Source: Berberis thunbergii (lineage: Eukaryota > Streptophyta > Magnoliopsida > Ranunculales > Berberidaceae). Taken from it: a stretch of DNA of 64,000 nucleotides. Position numbers and translations under genes: made by a program. Under the pieces are notes generated by a model. The model was not told where the DNA came from and did no database searches. It was given only the letters and a program-made list of their open reading frames with translations. Shown piece after piece: positions 44,960 to 56,363 of the stretch; position 1 is the first letter of the stretch, and every line of letters begins with the position of its first letter. The stretch covers positions 744,001-808,000 of the forward strand of contig QNQO01000201.1 of assembly GCA_003290165.1 (NCBI GenBank), read 5' to 3'.

Positions 44960-46944
44960 TGATATTCACATAATTATTACATAATATATCCCTTAATTTA
45001 TATATGTTAGTGTTTCGATTATTATAATTTATAATAATTATTTCGTTTTCATGTTTTGGCAGGAATTTGAGCGTTAACGATGAAATGATATTAAGGCGAC
45101 AACTTAAGGACTGACAATTGGTTGATTCTAGTGGTGGTACAAAGCAAAGAGACACATATCTAAACCTAACCCTAATAAACCTAGGTCCACCTAATTTAAC
45201 CTAAGCCCAAACCTAAAACATGCTAACCTAAAAACCCAAGCCCAATATAATATGAGAACCCTATTTAGCTTCCTCATCTTAGAGAAAGGAGCTCATCTCT
45301 TAGTCTCTTTTCTTCCACATCCCTTCTCCCCTCCTCTCTTTTCCAGCCACACACCAATCCACCCTGCCGGCAATCCTCGCTCGATAGGAGAGCCGGCAAT
45401 GCGATAATCCCGCCATCACCACCTCACCTCGCCATCGTCCAACACCTTCATCCCACTGAAACAGGGGCGTGACAACCCTGTTTCACGTCATCACGCCACA
45501 CAACCACCACCACCACCGAGCACCACCTTCTCCGCCATCACCCGAGCACCACCACAACCACCTCGCGTACAAAAAAGTCCATGTTTTCCTCCCTCGCAGC
45601 CTCCCTCCTTCCTGTTTTCCTCTCTTCTCCACGGTCTCTCCCTCCTACACTTCTCTCTCTCTGCTCCAACCTCGCCACCAGACCACGAAAGAACACGCCA
45701 TCAGTCGCCACTGCCGCGAAACAGAGCCGCAACCACCACGACTCTGTTCCGCCTCGCGATAGAGCCAGACCCTGCGTCCTCCTCTCCTTTCTGTCCTCTA
45801 TTCATCCAGGCCCAAACCATCTCTCCGCCACCGGACAACCACCACAGAAAGGCCGCACCGCAATGCACCACCATCGCGACAGGAAGCGAAAACAGGGAGT
45901 CCCCTATCGATTTCTCTCTGTTTATTTTTGTTGTTTTCTTGGTGTTTCCTCACCTTTGCTCGTTTTTCGCAGGTTCTAGAATCGTTTGGAGTCGAGGACG
46001 GTCGCGAGGAGCGAGAACGAGGCCGCGAATAGCCGCTGTCGCGCTGGAAAAGACGACCGGAGAGAAGCTTCACTGTGGCTGCACTGTAGCGAGGGCGGGA
46101 ATTAGTCAAATTCTATTTTTGGCTATTTGCACCCCCGATTCTGCTCTATACCACCACAGAGCTTGTGTAGTCCTTTTTCTCGGGATTCGCGTTCGTGCAG
46201 AGATGACTTCCACCTCCATTGATGTTGTGACCACCGCTACCATGATCAGCTAAACCATTCGCCAAGGCTACGATGAAACCATAGGGTTTCCTAGAGTTTG
46301 TGTATTTAAATTTATTGTTTTCTTTATGCTTGAACGTTAAACACATTTGATTTATGATTTTCAATAATTTGCTTTCACCGATTATATCCTGATTAATTAT
46401 CTAGACTAGTCGGTAGTTAGAAATACCCTTTGTTGAAATTCAAAGCCTGATTTAATCAATTAATCTGAATCTGTGATTGTGTGTGCCGTAAGAAGACACG
46501 CAATGCTAGGGGTTTAAGATTAGTTAAAATAAACTTGTGATTGTGTGTGCCGTAAGAAGACACGCAATGCTAGGGGTTTATACCTATGCTGAAATCAATT
46601 GTGAACTTAGATTAATCTTTAGGTTAGTCATGTTAAATCTTGAAAACAATATTTTTGATTACACAAATCTCAAAGAACCTGTGGTGGATTCAATGCCTTG
46701 GTTTCCTTTCTCATATTCTTTAAAACTTTTTATTTTGTTTTTAATTTGATTTTTATTTAGATATTTTAATTGCTGTAACCCCATTTAAATTAGTTTAAGT
46801 CAACTTGGAAAATTTAATTGCAACCACAGTCCTTGTGGGATCGACTTGTACTTGCCCTTGTCTACCAGTTAGACACTGTGCACTTGCAGTTATTAAAATT
46901 AGGTTAAATTAACCTATTTATTTAGGTTAGTTAATTCTGCATCA
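44960..46944 (+). repeat. 5' LTR (1985 bp)
   Basis: Differs from the 3' LTR by a 65-bp tandem duplication at about 46475-46565 (two copies of GTGTGTGCCGTAAGAAGACA), a one-base insertion near 45459 and a modest number of substitutions. Contains a CCCAAGCCCAATATAATATG promoter-like block at 45235-45255. Confidence 0.88.
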
Positions 46945-48135
46945 AGTTTTTTGGTGCCATTGCCGGGGACTGTAACGGTGTAATTGAATTCAAGAGTTTA
47001 TTTTCACTAATTTGTAGTTTAGGTTAATAAAAAAAAAATTAGGTCAGATATAGATTGCTTTTGCTTTTAGGATAGGCTTGATTTTATTTTTTAGTTATTT
47101 CTTTTAAGTCTTAGAAGTTTTGATACTTGTTTTTGTTTTTTTTTTTTTTTTTTTTTTGCAGGTATTAACAGGTAGGAAGCATATAAAACAGGTTGCATAT
47201 ATAAAAAAAAAAAAAAAAAAAAAAACAAAACGCACAGGGTTTGAATTGTTTACAGGTTGCTATCGCGTGGACACTCTCAGAAGTTGGCGAGCCGTCAGGT
47301 GGACGGTGCTTCTAATCGACGTCAACTCGACTTCTACCCGGCGTCGCAAGTAACCCAAGAGAGGTTCACGCCGGAGGTAACTTCTTTCCACCGCATCTGC
47401 ACGCGGTTTCTGAGTGGATTACTGTGTGTTTTGCTTGTTTTGTTTTTAGTTAGAATTGCATGCAAATTTGAATAGATTGAGGATATTTCTGATGCTGTAA
47501 AATTCTGTGCTCTCTCCCGCGGATAGGTTAACCACCATCTATTTTAGGGTTAGGGACCTAAGCCCTTACTATTAAAATTTGTAGCAAGATAAATTAGGAC
47601 AAGACGCTCATAGGACCCCTCTTTTGAAACTTGAAAGGTTAAAGTAGTCAAGTGAAGGAACATATCCAATCTCGGAATAGTTCTGAAACTGACATTACAC
47701 TTTAAGCTGAAGGTAGAAAAGGAGGTAGGAGCAATTAGATTTCAGGATATTTTTGATGTTGGGAAACTCCGTGTTCTCTCCCGCGGATAGGCTAATTAAA
47801 ATGGATTTCAGCCCTTGATTAGTAACAAACATAGGTAATAAAAAAGAATGCTTGTAGGGATTACCAGACGTTACAGCCTCTACCTAGTAAATTAGTTTCT
47901 CACGAGATTAATTTGCTTCATAGAAACCTCGACACTTCGTGGGGCTATAACTATCAGCTGCGTAGTACCCGAAGGGCAATCTGAATGATTGTATTGCTAG
48001 GTACTTATCTAGGGTCGTTTCCATTCATCTTGCTTGCACATCATATAGGTCCTGATTAGGTTTTACCATTTTAATTTTTTTAGAGTTAGGTTATCTTCAT
48101 ATATAGGTTAGGCTTGCATAATTTTTAAAAAAAAA
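46945..48135 (+). promoter_or_regulatory. Primer-binding site and long leader of the Athila-like element
   Basis: TGGTGCCATTGCCGGGGA (46952-46969) is the primer-binding site, of tRNA-Asp-like form. The following 1.1 kb is non-coding, with T- and A-homopolymers (47138-47158, 47203-47224). A direct repeat AGGATATTT(C/T)TGATG...CTCTCTCCCGCGGATAGG lies at about 47480-47527 and 47744-47790. A leader of this length is usual for packaging and dimerisation signals, but no such signal can be proven by eye. Confidence 0.65.
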
Positions 48136-49899
48136 ATGAACCTCAATAATTATCCATCTCGCAGGAATGCATTTAATCTCATGCGACCACCTGATTATGC
48201 TCCATATTCAGATTATTACAACTCAGGTTCTGCATATTATCCTGACTTCCTCTCCCCTTCTAATGAGGATAAAGACTTTAAAGATTACTTCTCCCCTTCT
48301 ACCTCGAAGCTTGAAACAGCTCTTATGACGATGACTCAAAAATTAGATGCACTTATGAATTTGACTCAACCCCTACCTCCCAGTAATGTTTCCTTTGAGG
48401 GTTGTGTTGCATGTTCGATTCCTAGTCATTCTACAGCTGATTGTGATTTGCAATATGATTATCCTGAATATTTCGCTGAGCAAATCCATTCTTTTAATGC
48501 TAATTGGCGACCTGGTTATAATTCAAAGTTCAACTATTACAGCCCTGATTTCGCCAATAATCAAAGTCTCTCTTGGGCTCATCACTCACACCAAGGAGGA
48601 CATAATTTCTCTCAGGCTCCTCAATACCCTAATCATGTTATGCCACACCATAACCAAGTTCCTCCATCCAACACATCAAGTTTAGAGGAAACGATTAATC
48701 AGTATTTGCAGCGCTCAGCAAGTATAATTGATCAGAATTCTAAGGACATATCTGAGTTGATAGCCACGACTCAAAGACTTGAGATAGTTGTGGATCATAT
48801 TAATGAGGCAGTATCTGAAAGTGAGTTAGGAAGAGTTCCTAGTCACTCTGTTCAAAATTCAGAGGGTCAATTCATAACTGGTAACACATTGGAATCCGAG
48901 TCAGATGATGTTTTTGTGGATAATGTGATTGAAACTACTTTGCTTCCTGACTCATTCCCTTCCCCACATTTTCATGAAGACCCACTCGACATATGTCTTC
49001 CTAGTGACTCATGCATAGAATCAAATTGTGAGCAGTCTTTAGAGTCTCCCCTTGACTGTTTTCATGATACACATGACCATTTAAAGGCTTGTTTGACTCA
49101 TTCTAGTTTGGACTTTGATGTTGATGATTCCATTAGGGAAGTCAAGGATTTGCTTGACTCAGTCCCCATTGTGGATCCTAGTTATAAATGGAAGTCTAAA
49201 GTGGAGCCTCTTCCACTCAGGGAGTCAAAACTAGTCCCATCAGTTGAGCCACCTGAGCTTGACCTTAAACAATTACCTGACACCCTCAGGTATGCGTTTT
49301 CAGGTACTGATAATACTTTGCCTGTTATTATTTCATCTATATTGAATTCAAAACAGATTGTCCCAAAGAAGTCAGGAGATATATTTAATGAGAGACTACA
49401 TGCCATAGGTAGTGATAATTCTAGGTTTGGGGGTGTTGTTGCGTCGTCTAACTCATCATCTTCGTGTAATCCATTTTGTTACGATGAACCTGTACCACCC
49501 GACATATTTATAGACATACCACTTTCCATCCCTTTCATATTAACTGATGCTACCTATATGGATCCATTGTTGGTAAGAGATGATTTCCATGTTCATCATC
49601 CGGATGTGGAAATTATCCAATCTTCTGATTTGGAACCAGACTTCGGATGTTCCATTTTAGGAGTAAGGGATGATCCTTTGTTGCATATCACTACTTGCGA
49701 CCTAGTCATGTTTAAGATCCATATTGACTTCCAAGGAATGCGAGCTTCTTTACCATTTCTATATGATTTTAGATGGTGTCCTTGCAGCTTTTGGGATGTG
49801 CTAGTATATCTTGTGTCGCATGTGGTTGCTATTTTTGAGTGGACTGATCCTCAACTTTTCAGGTTGTTGGTATACGATTCCTTCACCCTTTTGAGGTGA
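48136..49899 (+). CDS. 587-residue gag-like protein fused to a pol linker (Athila-like, non-autonomous)
   Basis: Complete ORF from an ATG after an A-run to TGA. The N-terminal ~90 residues are Tyr/Ser/Asn-rich and include a short helix (ETALMTMTQKLDALMNLTQ). Residues ~92-103 form a knuckle-like CVACSIPSHSTADC, followed by YPEYFAEQIHSFNANWRPGY and a His/Gln/Asn-rich stretch, as in the second half of Athila gag. An amphipathic helix lies at ~185-230. An acidic Ser/Asp-rich middle leads to ELDLKQLPDTLRYAF and TLPVIISSILNSKQ (~365-400), the short linker that precedes RT in Athila pol. RT does not follow; the last ~150 residues are unrecognised and end in a hydrophobic segment. The capsid domain and protease are missing. 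This looks like a maintained chimeric protein rather than decay. Confidence 0.75.
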   Translation: MNLNNYPSRRNAFNLMRPPDYAPYSDYYNSGSAYYPDFLSPSNEDKDFKDYFSPSTSKLETALMTMTQKLDALMNLTQPLPPSNVSFEGCVACSIPSHSTADCDLQYDYPEYFAEQIHSFNANWRPGYNSKFNYYSPDFANNQSLSWAHHSHQGGHNFSQAPQYPNHVMPHHNQVPPSNTSSLEETINQYLQRSASIIDQNSKDISELIATTQRLEIVVDHINEAVSESELGRVPSHSVQNSEGQFITGNTLESESDDVFVDNVIETTLLPDSFPSPHFHEDPLDICLPSDSCIESNCEQSLESPLDCFHDTHDHLKACLTHSSLDFDVDDSIREVKDLLDSVPIVDPSYKWKSKVEPLPLRESKLVPSVEPPELDLKQLPDTLRYAFSGTDNTLPVIISSILNSKQIVPKKSGDIFNERLHAIGSDNSRFGGVVASSNSSSSCNPFCYDEPVPPDIFIDIPLSIPFILTDATYMDPLLVRDDFHVHHPDVEIIQSSDLEPDFGCSILGVRDDPLLHITTCDLVMFKIHIDFQGMRASLPFLYDFRWCPCSFWDVLVYLVSHVVAIFEWTDPQLFRLLVYDSFTLLR

Positions 49900-52088
49900 A
49901 TGTTCCCTATGTTCTTCCTCGTCACTTCATGATATATCACTCATGAGGGAGAATATATGTCGGGCTGACGACGTTAAACCAAGCGCTCCTAGGAGGCAGC
50001 CTAGCTTTAGTTGTGTGTCTTTGCTGTTAGTCTGGATTGATTTTCGAGTACCCTATTCAGTTGTGTTTCATTCATACTCGTTAGCTCCATAATAGTTTTG
50101 ACTTACAACTTGTTTTTTTTTTAGTTTTCTTTGTTGATGTCGAGTCTGCATTGTATCGATTTGTAATGAAAACTCCATGATTCTTATGTTTGTGAGCCTC
50201 ATTGATGGATGACTTCTTGGAAATTGGTAAAATCTTTCCCATGGTAATATCACTTTAACTCTCCTCTTTTCTTTTTCCTGCATTTGTCATGATCATCATT
50301 TTATACATTGAGGACAATGTTTGGTTTAGGTTTGGGGGTGACGTTTAAGATTTTTTCTGCATTTTTTGAAAATTTTGAAATGAAATGTATTTCACAATTG
50401 ACTATGTATTCTACTCAATCTCCATTGAATACATAGTTAATTATGACTATGTGAAAATTTTCGATTTGAGAATGCATTCAAATCTAAGTTTCTTTCCAAT
50501 GAAGAGGATGTGCTTTCAAGTATGCCTTTAAATTTGAGGAATCCAGGTTTTCACTTGTCACTTTTATATATCAATAGGAAAGCATTTGGTTTGATATTAT
50601 CTTTAAGTTAAATATATTTCATGAGATTTTTTTCAACTCGATTACTTTTTGCACTATAAGCCATATTAGCATGATTTGAAGTTGATGAGTGAGATATGAG
50701 CTAGAAAACCTTAGAATAATAGTGGAGACTTAACCTGTGAAAATTTTGAGCCATTCTTTTCTTTCTGAGTGTTAGATAAATTTACTCTAATTTTTCTTGA
50801 GTTCGCATTAAGTCGTTGATGATCTCATTATTCTCATTTTTCTTATCAATTGCTTTGAGAATGACATTAAAATTAAATTATTACACTAGAACTTTTTAGT
50901 TTATTTAGTTGAGATGTCATATTACCAACCTGAACTTAAGAAATGATGTAGGCAAGTTTTTCTTAAACCTTTTCTAGCCTTTTACTTACCCACTCATTAG
51001 TTCCCTTTTGAAGCCCTTTGAGCCGTTGATAGCATTTTATTTGTTAACCCCTTATCAATACCCAATTTATCTAAGAATGTATATGGATGAATGTTAGTTG
51101 GAAATGGGCAATTAGAAAGAACAGAGTCAAATATACCATGAGTCATCAGTGTTGAAACATTCTATTGAGTAGAAGAGGAAAAGCATGTAGTTGGAAAAAA
51201 AAAAAAAAAAAAAAAAAGCGAGGTCAATGAAAAAAATGAAGAAAGTAATTGATGGTTAGAACATTGATAGCCCTTGTGTTAGTTTAATGGGTGTATACAT
51301 TCTTAGAGATTTTTCATATACTTTTTTTCCATTCTTTGTTAGCCATTACCTAAGCCCCATTACAACCTATTAAAGTCCTAGTTGATCTTAAGAGATGGTT
51401 AGTTTCGTGGATGTGGAGATTAAATAAATAAGAACTATGGTGTATGATTTAACATTCTCAAAAGTAATTGATATTCCTGTCCATGAGATCATATTCATTC
51501 CATTCTTGAAAAGTATGTTTTTTATATCACTATATGTGAGATGATTGTTTTCCATTATTTACTCTTTTCCTCACATATAAACTGAGTGAAATATCAAATC
51601 TCCGAGTGTTTCATTGTGAGTGACATGAGAGGTTTGAAGTCAAAACAAACTTTCTAAAGGAGATTTAGTAATTGTTTTACTCTGAAATAAAAAGTTATGT
51701 TGATAAGGCCATGCACACACACACTTCGAGTTGGGAATAATTGATGAAATTTATTTAACCTTTGGGTATTATTAAATTGTTGTGAGACTCTTTGATATAT
51801 TATTGTGAGACTGTTAGCTATTTTCAAAATTTTTTGGCAACTAAATTCTTACTCTGAGGATAATAGATCGAGTTACCATGTTTTGGAAATTTATTAAGTC
51901 ATAATGTTTGTGGGTAACATTTCTGGAAACCCTCACGAGACTATAACTCGTCCACTAGAGGTAATCTAGGGGTTTAAAGCCTTGTTGCATGTTTAAGGTA
52001 AGTGCAACCGATGATTCCTGCGAAAGTGAGTTAGATTTTATTTTATTGTTGTGCTCGAGGACTAGCAAAATATAGGTTTGGGGGTATT
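49900..52088 (+). other. Non-coding 3' region and polypurine tract of the Athila-like element
   Basis: No ORF of note. GACGACGTTAAACCAAGCGC (49968 onward) is the conserved post-pol sequence of Athila-type elements. A poly(A) run lies at 51199-51219. TAGGTTTGGGGGTA (52073-52086), directly before the 3' LTR, is the polypurine tract; a similar GGTTTAGGTTTGGGGGTGAC occurs at about 50321-50340. Confidence 0.6.
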
Positions 52089-54008
52089 TGATATTCACAT
52101 AATTATTACATAATATATCCCTTAATTTATATATGTTAGTGTTTCGATTATTATAATTTATAATAATTATTTCGTTTTCATGTTTTGGCAGGAATTTGAG
52201 CGTTAACGATGAAATGATATTAAGGCGACAATTTAAGGACTGACAATTGGTTGATTCTAGTGGTGGTACAAAGCAAAGAGACACATATCTAAACCTAACC
52301 CTAATAAACCTAGGTCCACCTAATTTAACCTAAGCCCAAACCTAAAACATGCTAACCTAAAAACCCAAGCCCAATATAATATGAGAACCCTATTTAGCTT
52401 CCTCATCTTAGAGAAATGAGCTCATCTCTTAGTCTCTTTTCTTCCACATCCCTTCTCCCCTCCTCTCTTTTCCAGCCACACACCAATCCACCCTGCCGGC
52501 AATCCTCGCTCGATAGGAGAGCTGGCAGTGCGATAATCCCGCCATCACCACCTCACCTCGCCATCGTCCAACACCTTCATCCCACTGAACAGGGGCGTGA
52601 CAACCCTGTTTCACGTCATCACGCCACACAGCCACCACCACCACCGAGCACCACCTTCTCCGCCATCACCCGAGCACCACCACAACCACCTCGCGCACAA
52701 AACAGTCCATGTTTTCCTCCCTCGCAGCCTCCCTCCTTCCTGTTTTCCTCTCTTCTCCATGGTCTCTCCCTCCTACACTTCTCTCTCTCTGCTCCAACCT
52801 CGCCACCAGGCCACGAAAGAACACGCCATCAGCCGCCACTGCCGCGAAACAGAGCCGCAACCACCACGACTCTGCTCCGCCTCGCGATAGAGCCAGACCC
52901 TGCGTCCTCCTCTCCTCTCTGTCCTCTATTCATCCAGGCCCAAACCATCTCTCCGCCACCGGACAACCACCACAGAAAGGCCGCACCGCAGCGCACCACC
53001 ATCGCGACAGGAAGCGAAAACAGGGAGTCCCCTACCGATTTCTCTCTGTTTATTTTTGCTGTTTTCTTGGTGTTTCCTCACCTTTGCTCGTCTTTCGCAG
53101 GTTCTAGAATCGTTTGGAGTCGAGGACGGTGGCGAGGAGCGAGAACGAGGCCGCGAATAGCCGCTGTCGCGCTGGAAAAGACGACCGGAGAGAGGCTTCA
53201 CTGTGGCTGTACTGTAGCGAGGGCGGGAATTAGTCAAATTCTATTTTTGGCTATTTGCACCCCCGGTTCTGCTCTATACCACCACAGAGCTTGTGTAGTC
53301 CTTTTTCTCGGGATTCGCGTTCGTGCAGAGATGACTTCCACCTCCATTGATGTTGTGACCACCGCTACCATGATCAGCTAAACCATTCGCCAAGGCTACA
53401 ATGAAACCATAGGGTTTCCTAGAGTTTGTGTATTTAAATTTATTGTTTTCTTTATGCTTGAACGTTAAACACATTTGATTTATGATTTTCAATAATTTGC
53501 TTTCACCGATTATATCCTGATTAATTATCTAGACTAGTCGGTAGTTAGAAATACCCTTTGTTGAAATTCAAAGCCTGATTTAATCAATTAATCTGAATCT
53601 GTGATTGTGTGTGCCGTAAGAAGACACGCAATGCTAAGGGTTTATACCTATGCTGAAATCAATTGTGAACTTAGATTAATCTTTAGGTTAGTCATGTTAA
53701 ATCTTGAAAACAATATTTTTGATTACACAAATCTCAAAGAACCTGTGGTGGATTCAATGCCTTGGTTTCCTTTCTCATATTCTTTAAAACTTTTTATTTT
53801 GTTTTTAATTTGATTTTTATTTAGATATTTTAATTGTTGTAACCCCATTTAAATTAGTTTAAGTCAACTTGGAAAATTTAATTGCAACCACAGTCCTTGT
53901 GGGATCGACCTGTACTTGCCCTTGTCTACCAGTTAGACACTGTGCACTTGCAGTTATTAAAATTAGGTTAAATTAACCTATTTATTTAGGTTAGTTAATT
54001 CTGCATCA
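52089..54008 (+). repeat. 3' LTR (1920 bp)
   Basis: Direct copy of 44960-46944 lacking the 65-bp duplication. A 321-codon Pro/Ser/Arg-rich frame (52416-53381) is open here but is shifted in the other LTR by the one-base difference, so it is not treated as a gene. Confidence 0.88.
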
Positions 54009-54013
54009 AGGTG

Positions 54014-54403
54014 GCAGTCTACATGTTCCCGTCACAAACTGGACGAATGCTTGTTTTTGCTCGCTTTCAAACTCTTGTAGAATCTCCAGAAACTACAATT
54101 TTTTTTAAAGGTCAGTACTGGAAATTTAAGAATAGTTGGAGAAATGAAGATTGTTAAATAGATACTGACATTGTTGATGGCAGGACTCTTGGCTGTGTAC
54201 CCGTGATCGAACTTGATATGATCTAAGAGATCATTTGCCTATAGGACAGAGCAGTAAAATCATATGTTAGGTTGGATAATTTCTAGCAATCCACACATGT
54301 CAATAGATTATGAAATACATACCGTCCAAGCATCCTGTTGGCCACATAACAAAAGCTCAAGCTCCTCCTCTGTGAAAATTTGAAGACTTTTTATGGGACA
54401 CAC
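54014..54403 (-). pseudogene. UPL3/UPL4-type HECT E3 ubiquitin ligase, captured exons
   Basis: Three exons with good splice sites: 54403-54323 (VCPIKSLQIFTEEELELLLC, GQQDAWT), 54238-54170 (ANDLLDHIKFDHGYTAKSPA) and 54092 onward (FLEILQEFESEQKQAFVQFV, then TGTCRLPP). The last exon continues beyond the retroelement at 44959-44945 as GGL and then a stop. These segments belong to the HECT catalytic lobe of plant UPL3/UPL4. The active-site Cys lies further downstream in the family and is missing. UPL3/4 attach ubiquitin to transcription factors and other targets. The Athila-like element cut this exon, proving that it inserted after capture. Confidence 0.84.
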
Positions 54404-55398
54404 CTGAAGAATAAAAAAGAGATTTATTTAGAGCATGCAACGAAAAGCATTAGAGCATGCAATTAGAATACCAGAAATTATGAAGGAATCCAAACAATAA
54501 ATCAAAATGGTGATTCAAGTTATATGATGAAAATTGATCTTTTATCTTGGAGTGATCATGTTTCACATCATCCAGGTTTAACTTTCTTTTCCAAATAATA
54601 CCTTATAAAGCTCTACGAGAGTTATAAATGAAAACAACAACAACAGTTGACCAAAAGACATTGATATGTTGAGAAACAACCTCTTAAAGTGTCCACCCAG
54701 CACTACATAAAAGTAAGTTATCTTTTACATAAAAGCATCTCTAACAACAGCACCAACCCTGATTTTTGAACCCAGAATAACCATAAGAAGTAAACAACAA
54801 TCAAGTTCCTCATTCAGGTGGGTGTAAACATGGTGAAAACAAAGAGAAAAAGAAAGGAAGAGGTAAAGTCTAGTCCTTGTTTGGTAAAGAGGTGCATAAC
54901 ACATTAATAACCGTGAAGCTCAAATCACAAATCACAAATCATATAAAATTCCTTCAATAGGAAGCAACTGAGACACAAACATAAAATATGTATAAGAATT
55001 TTACATTTAGCACACACTAAGGACAGGACACTAGATATTACCTTAAACCTCCAAGAAGCAACTTAATTCTCTAAAACGAAATAAAATATATAAAAATTTA
55101 CACTTGGACAGCTGAACTACAAAATCTAGAAGAAAAAAAATTCATTATCTTCTATCCGCAGACAAAACCTTTTAAAAATTCATTATCTTCCAAACTTGTC
55201 TCAGTGTTGATGATTTTTTGCACTAATCAGTCGATCTAGCAGTTCGAAAGAAACAAAAATATAAATTATTCAAGTGAAGGAATACCTTGCGTAACAACAT
55301 TCTGAAGAAGAGATCATCACACCAGACAACACCAATTAGTTTACAAGAACTGAAAACATGAAACCTAGGAAGAATGACCACTCAAGCAGCTTACTTAC
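54404..55398. other. No gene recognised; intron-like sequence between UPL and zinc-finger fragments
   Basis: About 1 kb of AT-rich sequence without ORFs or repeats. It probably represents introns carried with the captured exons. Confidence 0.45.
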
Positions 55399-55582
55399 CA
55401 CATTTATTGCAGTGGATGAAGTTTTCTTCGCCTCCGATTCTGTAACAGCAAAAACATAAGATAAAAAACTTCAGATTATTCAAATTTTGAATAATTACTA
55501 CAAAAAACATTGTATGGAACAAGGATAGAGGATTCAACCTGCAAACTCCACATCCATCATAGTGAAATTGCTTCTTTGAAAC
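55399..55582 (-). pseudogene. CHY zinc-finger/RING E3 (RZFP34/MIEL1-like), two captured exons
   Basis: Exon 55582-55539 (acceptor TTTCAG, donor GTTGAA) encodes VSKKQFHYDGCGVCR. Exon 55439-55399 (acceptor TTACAG, donor GTAAGT) encodes IGGEENFIHCNKCG. Joined in phase (the R codon is split AG/A) they give the CTCHY-type zinc-finger segment of plant CHY-RING ubiquitin ligases, with the cysteines and histidines in the family pattern. These ligases target MYB and other regulators. The CHY N-terminal finger and the RING domain are absent. It lies between the NEET and UPL fragments on the same strand. Confidence 0.78.
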
Positions 55583-56248
55583 CTGAAACCCAAACCAGAT
55601 AGTCAGCTATGTAAATTGTTCATTCCTGAAAAACTAATACTGCTTCTAAGTAAATGTCTTAAAACCAAATGTTGCCTAAAGAGTTGCAAGGTAAGTAGAA
55701 AGGCAGATTCTACAGTTTTCACAGGAGGAACAAATCTAGATTACAGAAACATAAGAACAATCATGAGAGAAACTACACACACATTATAGAGACTTGTATG
55801 ATCAATTATTGACATCTACTAAAAGAGAGGACTTTTGCTTGCTATAAAATTATATGCACTGTCCAAATTTTCATAGTTAAAATGAATTTTAAATCTTAAG
55901 AGTAGTTCACTTTTCATATTAAAATCGAAGTCTAAAGCTTAAATTTTCCCAACCCATGGATACAGCATATTGCTATTGAGGCCAATTGAGTATATGTTTC
56001 TTTGTTTCATTACCTCTTTGCAATTAAGCTAAAAACATTTAAACCAATTAAGCTAGAATACCCAAATGATCATGCTCATAACAATACAAACACACAGACA
56101 TGGCTAAATAAGACTATTGAGTAAATCATGTTGATGGTCTATACATAGTGGCAGACTCAAATCCCTCCAATTGAAATGTTCCCTTGTACATAATAAACAT
56201 TAGTGCTTAACAAAAGTCTCAAAAAATTAAAGAAGACCCTATACTCAC

Positions 56249-56363
56249 CAAGTAGTTCTTCTACCGCTTCTTCAATAGCAAATGACCAACATTATCTCCA
56301 GTGTCTTTGTTGTGCTTCACATGAGTTCCATCACATAGAGGAAATGTACCTGACCTCCAACAG
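56249..56363 (-). pseudogene. NEET (CDGSH iron-sulfur) protein, captured last coding exon
   Basis: The acceptor TTGGCAG precedes CTGTTGGAGG. The exon reads CWRSGTFPLCDGTHVKHNK, then DTGDNVGHLLLKKR and a TAG stop at 56263-56261. This is the 2Fe-2S-binding CDGSH motif (Cys, CDGxH) of plant NEET, including the ligand Cys of CDGTH and its His, with the protein's natural C-terminus. NEET in chloroplasts and mitochondria transfers iron-sulfur clusters. The upstream exon, with the first Cys ligand and the targeting peptide, is missing. A donor-like CTTGGTGAGT follows the stop, so the exon could be spliced onward in a chimeric transcript. Confidence 0.84.

Larger units (their letters stand above)
44960..54008 (+). 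mobile_element. Young non-autonomous Athila-like LTR retrotransposon
   Basis: LTRs 44960-46944 and 52089-54008 are almost identical, with ends TGATATTCAC...TTCTGCATCA. It has a perfect 5-bp duplication AGGTG (44955-44959, 54009-54013), a primer-binding site and a polypurine tract. The only ORF is 48136-49899; there is no RT, RNase H or integrase. After the ORF the sequence has the GACGTTAAACCAAGCGCTCC block that follows pol in Athila-type elements. It interrupts a UPL-type exon inside the CACTA. Confidence 0.88.

Noticed and set aside
45469..46253. Several ORFs of 70-130 codons on both strands in the 5' LTR
   Set aside because: They sit within the LTR and are duplicated in the other LTR with different breaks; no family recognised.
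52416..53381. 321-codon open frame in the 3' LTR of the Athila-like element
   Set aside because: Low-complexity Pro/Ser/Arg-rich translation; the same frame is broken by a one-base difference in the 5' LTR, and no domain is recognisable. It is probably an open frame by composition.
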